Source of the DNA: CADCWK01 sp964244115
GTDB lineage: Bacteria; Chloroflexota; Chloroflexia; Thermomicrobiales; UBA6265
Length of the DNA: 13,272 bases
Assembly (NCBI GenBank): GCA_964244115.1
Contig: CAXTHM010000091.1
Span: 1-13,272 of the forward strand
Direction of reading: 5' to 3'
Of the stretch, positions 7,221 to 13,272 are shown piece after piece. Position 1 is the first letter of the stretch. Every line of letters begins with the position of its first letter. Under the pieces are notes generated by a model. The model did not search any database and was not told where the DNA came from. It was given only the letters and a program-made list of their open reading frames with translations. A program made the translations under genes and the position numbers.

Positions 7221-8056
7221 TGGTCATGGACTACATCGATCTCCACGCCCACATGGTCTCGCGCACGACCGACGACTACTACGACATGGCCCTGACCGGC
7301 TGCGTGGCGCTGTCCGAGCCCGCCTTCTGGGCCGGCTACGACCGTCGCTCGGCCGACGTCTTCGCCGACTACTTCAACCACCTGACGACCTTCGAGCCGG
7401 CCCGGGCCGCCGAGTACGGGATCCAGCATTACACCTGGCTCTGCCTCAACCCGAAGGAGGGCGAGGACCTGGAGCTGACTCGGCAGGTGCTGAAGATCAT
7501 TCCCGAGTTCCTCGACCGCCCGACCGTCCTCGGCATCGGCGAGATCGGCCTCAACCGGGTGACGCGCAACGAGCTCGAGAGCTTCAAGATGCACGTCGAC
7601 CTCGCCGTCGAGCACGATCAGCTCATCCACATCCATACCCCGCACCTCGAGGACAAGTACAAGGGCACCAAGGTCATCGTCGAGACCCTGGCGGCCGACA
7701 GCCGCATCGATCCGAGCCGGGTGATGATCGACCACGCCGAGGAGCACACGATCCCCCTGATCCTCGAAGCCGGCTTCTGGACGGGCGCGACGCTCTATCC
7801 GGTCACGAAGGTCTCGCCAGGCCGGGCGATCGACCTGTTCGAGCGCTACGGCACCGAGCGGATGTGCGTCGCCTCGGCCTGCGACTGGGGCGCCTCCGAG
7901 CCCCGCGCGATCCCGCAGTTCATCTTCGAGATGCGCCGCCGCGGCCACGACGACGCGACGATCAACACGATCGTCCACGACAACCCGGCCACGTTCCTCG
8001 GCCAGTCGCCCAAGTTCCAGCTCAAGAGCCGGGACACGGCGGCGGTGTTCGCGTAG
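7220..8056 (+). CDS. eboB: EboB, TatD-like metal-dependent hydrolase
   Basis: A 278-residue TIM-barrel amidohydrolase of the TatD type. Metal ligands are in the expected order: DLHAH (7-11, His9 and His11), GEIGLN (107-112, Glu108), HIHTPH (137-142, His139), DHAEEH (171-176, His172) and SACDWG (219-224, Asp222). Relatives cut nucleic acids or act on small molecules; the EboB substrate is unknown. The ATG at 7220 overlaps the preceding stop by one base and follows GGAGG by seven bases; an in-frame ATG two codons later is less well placed. The active site looks complete, so the enzyme should be catalytically competent. It is the last gene before the hairpin-rich gap at 8057-8408. Confidence 0.9.
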   Translation: MVMDYIDLHAHMVSRTTDDYYDMALTGCVALSEPAFWAGYDRRSADVFADYFNHLTTFEPARAAEYGIQHYTWLCLNPKEGEDLELTRQVLKIIPEFLDRPTVLGIGEIGLNRVTRNELESFKMHVDLAVEHDQLIHIHTPHLEDKYKGTKVIVETLAADSRIDPSRVMIDHAEEHTIPLILEAGFWTGATLYPVTKVSPGRAIDLFERYGTERMCVASACDWGASEPRAIPQFIFEMRRRGHDDATINTIVHDNPATFLGQSPKFQLKSRDTAAVFA

Positions 8057-8064
8057 GGGTGTTA

Positions 8065-8112
8065 CCCCTCCCCATCTCGCTGGCGTGCTTCGCACTTGCG
8101 GATGGAGAGGGG
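8065..8112 (+). repeat. Hairpin directly after eboB
   Basis: CCCCTCCCCATC (8065-8076) pairs with GATGGAGAGGGG (8101-8112) at 11 of 12 positions, with an inner GTGC-TTC-GCAC hairpin. A competing perfect hairpin, AGGGGT-GTT-ACCCCT (8055-8069), starts inside the eboB stop codon. There is no T-run, so it may stabilise or process the transcript and need not end it. The stem resembles the C-rich hairpin after ctaA. Confidence 0.5.
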
Positions 8113-8131
8113 GAGACGGAGACGGCGATAC

Positions 8132-8181
8132 GTCTCATAGGGGCGCAGCTTGCAAGCCCGGCCGCCGCAGCGGCCCTCGCC
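8132..8181 (+). repeat. Dispersed 50-base repeat, copy B, inside the ebo operon
   Basis: It matches copy A (2440-2489, opposite strand) at 46 of 50 bases; the differences are single substitutions at repeat positions 6, 15, 23 and 45. It contains GGCCGC-CGCA-GCGGCC. It is followed by a further long inverted repeat (8190-8204 with 8223-8237). Confidence 0.85.
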
Positions 8182-8189
8182 CCGCAGGG

Positions 8190-8284
8190 CGATAACGGTG
8201 TTCGCGGCAGGCATGTCCATGTCGAACACCCGTATCGGCCACACAGCAGCGCCTGCAGGCGCCGGTCAGGGCTTGCCCGTGACC
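8190..8284 (+). repeat. Two further stem-loops in the eboB-eboE gap
   Basis: CGATAACGGTGTTCG (8190-8204) is the inverted repeat of CGAACACCCGTATCG (8223-8237) at 13 of 15 positions. Next, GGTCAGGGC (8264-8272) pairs with GCCC and TGACC (8275-8278 and 8280-8284) around a TT loop. They belong to the same structured block as copy B and show no coding potential. Confidence 0.5.
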
Positions 8285-8332
8285 CTACGACCGAGGTCTG
8301 TGGCGGACACGGTAGTTCGCGCTTCACCCCTG

Positions 8333-8357
8333 AGCCCGGTCCCTTCAGGGCCGGGCT
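8333..8357 (+). terminator. Stable hairpin upstream of eboE
   Basis: AGCCCGG-T-CCC pairs with GGG-CCGGGCT around a TTCA tetraloop, giving ten G/C-rich pairs with one bulged T. It ends about 37 bases before the eboE ribosome binding site. No T-run follows, so it could be an attenuator, an RNA-processing barrier or part of the dispersed repeat; the choice is open. Confidence 0.35.
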
Positions 8358-8408
8358 TGCAACCGGCCCACCAACACGCCCCCAACCACGACCAAGGAGC
8401 CTCCACCC

Positions 8409-9647
8409 GTGCGGATCGCCGACGGCCGGTACCACCTGACGTATTGCACCAACGTCCACCCTGGCCGTGACTGGCCGGAGACCCGGGCTGGCCTCGAGCA
8501 GTACCTGCCGCCGCTCAAGGCCCGGTTCGCGCCGGACGAACCGTTCGGGGTCGGGCTGCGGCTGTCCGGGCTGGCCTCGTCGCAGCTGCTGCAAGGCGAC
8601 GAACTTGCCCGGCTCAGGGCCGACCTTGACGCCTGGGGCTGCTACGTCTACACGATGAACGGCTTCCCCTACGGCCCGTTCCACGGGGAGACCGTCAAGG
8701 CCAATGTCCACGCGCCCGACTGGCGGGACGAGGAGCGGGTCGCCTACACCCTGCGGCTGGTCGACGCCCTGGCCGAGCTGCTGCCGGACGGGCTCGACGG
8801 CGGGATCTCGACCTCGCCGCTGAGCTACGCCGCCTGGGTGGAGCCGGTCACCGACGCCGTCTGGGAGCAGCTCACCGCCAACATCGTCACCGTCGCCGAG
8901 CGGCTGGTCCGGCTCCACGGCGAGCGCGACATCCTGATCCACCTCGACATCGAGCCGGAGCCGGACGGGCTGCTGGGCGATTGCGCGGCGCTGATCGAGT
9001 ACGTCGAGCGCTGGCTGCTCCCGGTCGGCGGTCGGATGCTGGCCGAGCGGTTGGGCGTCCCCCCGGAGGCCGGCCGGGCCGAACTGCTCGACCACGTCCG
9101 GGTCTGTTTCGACACCTGCCACGTCGCCGTCGGTTACGAGGACCCGGCCGACCTGCTCGACCGGTTCGATGCGCTCGGCATCCGGGTCGGCAAGGTCCAG
9201 GTCAGCTCCGCCCTCAAGGTCGCGATCCCGGATGACGCCGCGCTGCGCGAGGACATCGGCGCCTCGCTGCGGCCGTTCAACGACGACACCTACCTCCATC
9301 AGGTGATCCAGCGCAACGCCGGCGGCACGCTGACCCGCTACCCTGATCTGGATGATGCCCTCCCGGGACTCGCCGACGAGTCCGTCACCGGCGACGGGCC
9401 GGGCCGGGCCGAGGAGTGGCGGGTCCACTTCCACGTCCCGATCTTCGTCGACCGGTTCGGCGTCTTCGATTCGACCCAGGACGCCATCCTCGCGACCTTC
9501 GCCGAGCTGGAGCGCCGGGGCGACATCACGAATCACATCGAGATCGAGACCTACACCTGGGACGTCCTGCCGGACGAGCTCAAGGGCGACCTGCTGACCT
9601 CGATCAGCCGCGAGTACGAATGGGTGCTGCACCATGTCAACCGGTAA
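8409..9647 (+). CDS. eboE: EboE, TIM-barrel metabolite traffic protein
   Basis: A 412-residue protein of the EboE family, with a xylose-isomerase/AP-endonuclease-like TIM barrel. Recognisable stretches are RYHLTYCTNVHPGRDW (7-22), MNGFPYGPFHG (83-93), LDIEPEPDGLL (179-189), CFDTCHVA (233-240), VGKVQVSSALK (260-270), HFHVPIF (340-346) and EIETYTWDVLP (378-388). The acidic and His residues (Glu182, Asp235, His238, His340, His342, Glu378) could form a metal site as in sugar isomerases. The reaction is unknown. The start is GTG at 8409, with AAGGAG nine bases upstream. The start of eboC overlaps its end by 14 bases, so the two are probably translationally coupled. Confidence 0.9.
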   Translation: MRIADGRYHLTYCTNVHPGRDWPETRAGLEQYLPPLKARFAPDEPFGVGLRLSGLASSQLLQGDELARLRADLDAWGCYVYTMNGFPYGPFHGETVKANVHAPDWRDEERVAYTLRLVDALAELLPDGLDGGISTSPLSYAAWVEPVTDAVWEQLTANIVTVAERLVRLHGERDILIHLDIEPEPDGLLGDCAALIEYVERWLLPVGGRMLAERLGVPPEAGRAELLDHVRVCFDTCHVAVGYEDPADLLDRFDALGIRVGKVQVSSALKVAIPDDAALREDIGASLRPFNDDTYLHQVIQRNAGGTLTRYPDLDDALPGLADESVTGDGPGRAEEWRVHFHVPIFVDRFGVFDSTQDAILATFAELERRGDITNHIEIETYTWDVLPDELKGDLLTSISREYEWVLHHVNR

Positions 9648-10533
9648 GTCCGCCGCCACGTCAGCCCCCGGGCCGGACTCGTTCGGGGTCCGCTTCCGGC
9701 ACCACCTGTCGCTGGCCCGGATCTCGAACAGCCCGACGGTCGTCAGCAACGTCCTCGCCGGGACGGCCCTGGCGACGGCGCTGACGCTGACCGACACCGT
9801 TGTGGTCATGGCGATCGCGATGGTGCTGTTCTACACCGCCGGGATGTACCTCAACGACCTGTTCGACCTGGAGTGGGACCGGGCCCGCAACGCCGCCCGG
9901 CCGCTGCCGTCCGGCGCCGTCTCGGTCCGGGAGGCGCTGGCGGCGATCATCGGGTTCACCGTCGTCGGGCTGATCCTGCTGGCCCTGACGACGTGGTGGG
10001 CGTTCGCGTCCGGCATCGTCCTGCTCGGGGTGATCGTCGCCTACGACCGCTGGCACAAGGGCAACCCACTCAGCCCGCTGTTCATGGCGGCGACCCGGAT
10101 CCTCGTCTACGTGACGGCGTTCCTCGCGTTCTCGACCGACCTGACCTGGGAACTCGGCGCCTGGTGCCTGCTCCTGCTGCTCTACGTCGCCGGGCTGACC
10201 TCGATCGCCAAGACCGAGCACGGCAACGGGACGACGCGATACTGGCCGGTCGTGGCGCTGTTCCTTCCCGCCGTCTTCGCGCTGATCCGGCAGCCGACGG
10301 TCGGCACGGTCGCCCTGGTGCTGCTCTTCGTCGCCTGGGTGGTCTACGCCTGCTCGTTCGTCTTCCGCCGCGACGGCAAGAGCATCGGCGGCGCAATCGG
10401 CCGGCTGATCGCCGGGATCGCGCTCGTCGATGCCCTCGTGCTCGCCTCGGTCGACTCCGCCTGGGGCGTCATCATCGCCCTGGTCGCCTTCGCCGGCACC
10501 TTCGTCTTCCAGCGCTACATCAAGGGGACCTGA
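9634..10533 (+). CDS. eboC: EboC, UbiA-like membrane prenyltransferase homologue
   Basis: A 299-residue polytopic membrane protein with about eight to nine helices, of the UbiA superfamily. The first Asp-rich motif is intact as NDLFDLEWD (74-82; Asn74, Asp75, Asp78, Asp82), followed by RPLPSG (89-94). The second conserved loop is YDRWHKGNPLSP (137-148), which has a single Asp where true prenyltransferases usually carry two or three. UbiA enzymes join an isoprenoid diphosphate to an aromatic acceptor within the membrane; for EboC the substrates are unknown, and the loss of acids in the second motif could mean altered chemistry. The ATG at 9634 overlaps eboE. The stop is four bases before eboF. 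CtaB and MenA were considered; the operon context and motif details favour EboC. Confidence 0.88.
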   Translation: MSTGKSAATSAPGPDSFGVRFRHHLSLARISNSPTVVSNVLAGTALATALTLTDTVVVMAIAMVLFYTAGMYLNDLFDLEWDRARNAARPLPSGAVSVREALAAIIGFTVVGLILLALTTWWAFASGIVLLGVIVAYDRWHKGNPLSPLFMAATRILVYVTAFLAFSTDLTWELGAWCLLLLLYVAGLTSIAKTEHGNGTTRYWPVVALFLPAVFALIRQPTVGTVALVLLFVAWVVYACSFVFRRDGKSIGGAIGRLIAGIALVDALVLASVDSAWGVIIALVAFAGTFVFQRYIKGT

Positions 10534-10537
10534 CGCT

Positions 10538-11850
10538 ATGGCCATGAACCGAACCGCTGTCATCGATGTCGTCGGGCTGACGCCGGCCCTGCTGCCGCAC
10601 CTGCCGAAGCTCAACGCCTTCGCCCAGCGCGGCAAGGTCGCCCACATCAAGCCGGTGATCCCGGCCGTGACCGCGACCGCCCACGCTACCTACATGACCG
10701 GCGAGGTGCCGACCGTCCACGGCGCCGTCGCCAACGGCTGGTACTTCCGCGAGATGGACGACATCAAGCTCTGGCGCCAGTCCAACAAGCTGGTCGAGGC
10801 GCCGAAGATCTGGAACATCGGCAAGGAGGCTGACCCGAGCTTCACCTGCGCCGACCTGTTCTGGTGGTTCAATATGAACTCCACCGTCGACTACCTCGTC
10901 ACGCCGCGGCCGATGTACCCGTCCGACGGCCGCAAGCTGCCCGACATCTACACCAAGCCGATGGATCTCCGCGACCGGCTCCAGAACGAGCATGGCCAGT
11001 TCCCGCTGTTCAGCTTCTGGGGACCCAACGCCAACATCAAATCCTCGGCCTGGATCGGCGAGGCCGCCAAGACGGTCGAGACCCGCTACAGCCCGACCCT
11101 GACGCTGGTCTACCTGCCGCACCTCGATTACTGCCTCCAGACGATCGGGCCGGACCCGGACCGGATCGCCCCGCAGCTCAAGGAGATCGACGACGTCGCC
11201 GGCGCGCTGATCGCCAGCTACGAGGCCAAGGGCATCCGGGTGATCGTCCTGTCCGAGTACGGTGTGTCGGCCGTGACGAAGCAGGTCCACATCAACCGGC
11301 TGTTCCGGCGGAAGGGCTGGATCTCCTACCGTGAGGAACTGGGCCGCGAGATGATCGACCCGGCGACCTGCCGCGTCTTCGCCGTCGCCGACCACCAGAT
11401 CGCCCACGTCTACATCAACGACGAGAGCATCCGCGACGAGGTCCGGACCCTGCTNNNNNNNNNNGCGACCTCGTCGCCCTGTCGGACCCGGACGCCTGGT
11501 TCACGTACTACTTCTGGCTGGATGACGAGCGGGCGCCGGACTACGCCCGCACGGTCGACATCCACCAGAAGCCCGGCTACGACCCGGCCGAGATGGTCTG
11601 GGACACGAGCGTCCCGGCGGTGAAGCCGAAGGCGATCGCGACGATCCTGAAGCGCAAGGCCGGCTTCCGCGGGCTGCTCCAGACGGTCCCGCTCAACGGC
11701 GACGGCATCCACGGTTCGCACGGCGTCCCGACGACGGACCCGGAGCACGGCCCGCTGTTCATCACCCAGCAGGGCGAACTGCTGCCGGACGCGACGATCG
11801 ACGCGACCGACGTCTTTCACCAGATGAAGGCTCACGTCGGCATCGCGTAG
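10538..11850 (+). CDS. eboF: EboF, alkaline-phosphatase-fold protein, interrupted by an assembly gap
   Basis: An alkaline phosphatase/nucleotide pyrophosphatase superfamily protein, split by ten Ns at 11455-11464. The first 305 codons are in one frame and the last 127 (from 11467, DLVALSDPDAWF) in another. The two parts would join in frame only if the true gap length is 2 modulo 3, so the gap and not a mutation is the likely cause. The N-terminal half has AVIDVVGLTP (Asp10), PAVTATAHATYMTG (42-55; Thr45 in the nucleophile position) and VHGAVANGWYF (60-70). The later metal motifs depart from the family: HLDYCLQ has Gln201 where a His is usual, and SEYGV (239-243) replaces the common Asp-His pair. 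It starts at ATG 10538, four bases after eboC, with AGGGG ten bases upstream. It ends the cluster. Confidence 0.85.
11455..11464. other. Assembly gap (ten Ns) inside eboF
   Basis: A run of ten Ns, probably a placeholder for an unknown length. It removes codons after VRTLL, before DLVALSDPDAW. Confidence 0.98.
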
Positions 11851-11949
11851 GCCCTGTGCCGGCGATCGGCAGTGGTTGCCTACGGGCCGTCTGTATCGAA
11901 GGGGCTGGTGGCGGAGCGGTCTCACCTCCAGTCCCGCCCTGGCTCCGGA

Positions 11950-12011
11950 TTCGCTCGCACCGCTGAAGCGGTGGTCAACTCATCCGGCCGGGGAGGGGAG
12001 CAACGCGCACT
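11950..12011 (-). repeat. Intergenic repeat, second family, copy 2
   Basis: Read on the minus strand, 12011-11993 (AGTGCGCGTTGCTCCCCTC) matches 4551-4569 at 17 of 19 bases, and CCGCTTCAGCGG recurs at 11971-11960 at nearly the same distance (40 against 41 bases). It lies in the 500-base gap after eboF. A facing C-rich stretch (12042-12058) could pair with the G-rich run at 11989-11998. The rest of 11851-12350 shows no credible gene. Confidence 0.6.
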
Positions 12012-12264
12012 GGCTTCAGGGAGCAGATCGGTCGTAGAACCGTCCTCCCCCTCCCTGGGACCCGTCGTAGCCGAAGGTGGTGACTGCTCCGCCACTGGCT
12101 ACGAATGAACACCACCTCTCGTCGCGAGACCGGCTCCGAGCGGCTGACGAACCGTGCGTCACCAGCGAACCGATAAGCCGATGCGGTTCCGATCGGATAG
12201 CGGATCGGGCGCATCCGTGCCATTTGGGGTAGATTCCGTAACCCTTTGGTCCTGTCGGGCGTCT

Positions 12265-12297
12265 GTATGGTCAGGACATGCGCTACGCTGTCCATAC
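12265..12297 (+). promoter_or_regulatory. Inverted repeat upstream of the SH3b protein gene
   Basis: GTATGG and ACA (12265-12270, 12276-12278) pair with TGTCCATAC (12289-12297), leaving a five-base bulge. It lies 54 bases before the start codon, where an operator or leader hairpin would be expected. I see no strong promoter hexamers nearby. Confidence 0.25.
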
Positions 12298-12350
12298 GGG
12301 GGCCGGCGTGGAGAAACGTCTGGCCGCGGAACAGGGAAGGGACGCCCACG

Positions 12351-13272
12351 ATGCGGTTCAGGAGACAGGTGGCGACGGCGGCGCTGGGGGCGGCGCTGGT
12401 GTTTGGCGGGATGGCGGCGGGGTTGGCATCGCTGGCACCCTCCGCGAGCGCACAGGACGTGACCGCCGAAGACGTCATGGCCGGGGATGCGGCCACGGTC
12501 GACGTCGATTTCCTCAACGTCCGGCAGACGCCGAGCCTGAGCGGCACGATCCTGACGACGCTGGCCTACGGTACGGCGGTCAGCGTCGTGACCGGGCCGG
12601 TGATCGCCGACGGGTACAGCTGGTACCGGTTGCAGCAGAGCGGTTCCTTCATCGGCTGGTCCGTCGCTGGCTTCCTCCTGGAGACAGGCACCGGGACCGA
12701 TCCCGGGACGCCCTCGGGTCAGTTCGGCTACGGTCAGGCCGTCACCGTCAACACCGACCTGCTCAACGTCCGCTCGGCACCGACGACCAGCGCCTCGGTG
12801 CTGACGGTCTATGCCTTCGGGCGGGGCGCGACGATCACCGGCGGCCCGACGACGGCCGACGGGATCACCTGGTATGCCGTCGACGACTACGGCTGGGTGG
12901 CTGGCCAGTACCTCGTGGCCGGGACGGGGACGACCGACCCCGGCACGGGCACCCCGACCGGTGACTTCTCTGCTGGTGACGTCGTCTTCGTCAACGCCGC
13001 CGTCGTCAACATCCGGACCGGTGCCGGGACGAGCTTCCCGGCGGCCTACACCGCCGCCTACGGTGAGACCTTCACGATCTCGCAGGGACCGATCGCCGCG
13101 AATGGGTACGACTGGTACAACGTCTCCGGTCTGGTCAGCGCCTGGATCGCGGGCGACTTCCTCTCGCTCCAGTCCGGCTCCGGCACCCCGAGTGGCTCGA
13201 CCGGCGACTTCAGCTATGGTCAGGCCGTCACCGTCAACACCGACCTGCTCAACGTCCGCTCGGCACCGACGA
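12351..13272 (+). CDS. Secreted multi-SH3b-domain protein, partial (right edge)
   Basis: The first 307 codons of a protein that runs off the window. Residues 1-34 are a Sec signal peptide: MRFRRQ, a hydrophobic core, then APSASA with cleavage expected before Gln35. SH3b repeats follow, each with a [LV]N[VI]R core, at 55-58, 138-141, 219-222 and 300-303, and each complete repeat has a later WY (91-92, 174-175, 255-256) and a GW or AW near its end. They are joined by Gly/Thr/Pro/Asp-rich linkers (about 113-124, 191-204, 275-285). SH3b repeats in secreted proteins usually bind cell-wall peptides or other surface ligands. No catalytic domain is visible before the edge; one could lie downstream. 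The ATG at 12351 follows GGGAAGG by about ten bases. Confidence 0.88.
   Translation, partial: MRFRRQVATAALGAALVFGGMAAGLASLAPSASAQDVTAEDVMAGDAATVDVDFLNVRQTPSLSGTILTTLAYGTAVSVVTGPVIADGYSWYRLQQSGSFIGWSVAGFLLETGTGTDPGTPSGQFGYGQAVTVNTDLLNVRSAPTTSASVLTVYAFGRGATITGGPTTADGITWYAVDDYGWVAGQYLVAGTGTTDPGTGTPTGDFSAGDVVFVNAAVVNIRTGAGTSFPAAYTAAYGETFTISQGPIAANGYDWYNVSGLVSAWIAGDFLSLQSGSGTPSGSTGDFSYGQAVTVNTDLLNVRSAPT

Noticed and set aside
8057..8408. CRISPR array or tRNA genes in the hairpin-rich gap
   Set aside because: There are no regularly spaced direct repeats and no cloverleaf pattern; the structures are unequal inverted repeats.
8022..9809. A 595-codon open frame antisense to eboE
   Set aside because: It is a GC-driven shadow: the composition is Asp/Arg/Val/Gly/Pro-rich low complexity with no domain, while the sense strand encodes conserved EboE motifs.
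9634..10533. Heme O synthase (CtaB), as partner of ctaA
   Set aside because: It lies between eboE and eboF, overlaps eboE, and its motif context (NDLFDLEWD, RPLPSG) and second loop differ from CtaB as I know it.
12278..12964. A 228-codon plus-strand open frame overlapping the SH3b gene
   Set aside because: It is Arg/Gly/Asp-rich, whereas the frame starting at 12351 has a signal peptide and SH3b repeats.

Overview
The window is GC-rich, uses ATG and occasional GTG starts with clear Shine-Dalgarno sequences, and contains one run of ten Ns, so it is probably a scaffold from a metagenome or draft assembly. Base composition, GC-rich intergenic repeats and a secreted protein with serial SH3b repeats suggest a Chloroflexota bacterium, perhaps of the Thermomicrobia/Thermomicrobiales type. 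That is an inference from overall character and not a marker-gene result.

Left part (1-5460) holds ordinary single genes. A fold-type I PLP aminotransferase (minus strand, 278-1408) is divergent from a small AAA/ABC-type ATPase (1574-2374). Next come a 263-base intergenic repeat block, an unrecognised 188-residue protein on the minus strand (2638-3204), a heme A synthase of the CtaA/COX15 family (3407-4438), about 425 bases of repeat-rich intergenic DNA, and a one-helix membrane-anchored protein of unknown function (4864-5460).

The core of the window (5699-11850) is a six-gene co-directional cluster that I recognise as an ebo (metabolite traffic) operon: eboD (dehydroquinate-synthase-like sugar phosphate cyclase), a 106-residue protein of unknown family, eboB (TatD-like metal hydrolase), eboE (TIM-barrel protein), eboC (UbiA-like membrane prenyltransferase homologue) and eboF (alkaline phosphatase/nucleotide pyrophosphatase-fold protein, interrupted by the assembly gap). 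Homologous clusters are known in cyanobacteria (linked to export of the scytonemin monomer to the periplasm), in Pseudomonas (the edb cluster that repels nematodes) and in endosymbionts of eustigmatophyte algae. The biochemistry of the product is unknown. A recognisable long EboA is absent and a short, unrelated-looking helical protein sits in the cluster. A 352-base, hairpin-rich stretch splits the operon between eboB and eboE.

The right end (12351 to the edge) is a secreted protein with at least four SH3b repeats. It runs off the window inside a repeat whose DNA is identical to an earlier one.

Several intergenic regions share dispersed repeats. One 50-base element occurs in inverted orientation at 2440-2489 and 8132-8181 with 46 of 50 bases identical, and a third, diverged copy at 2551-2591 keeps the same hairpin through a compensatory base-pair change. 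A second family is shared by 4551-4612 and 11950-12011.
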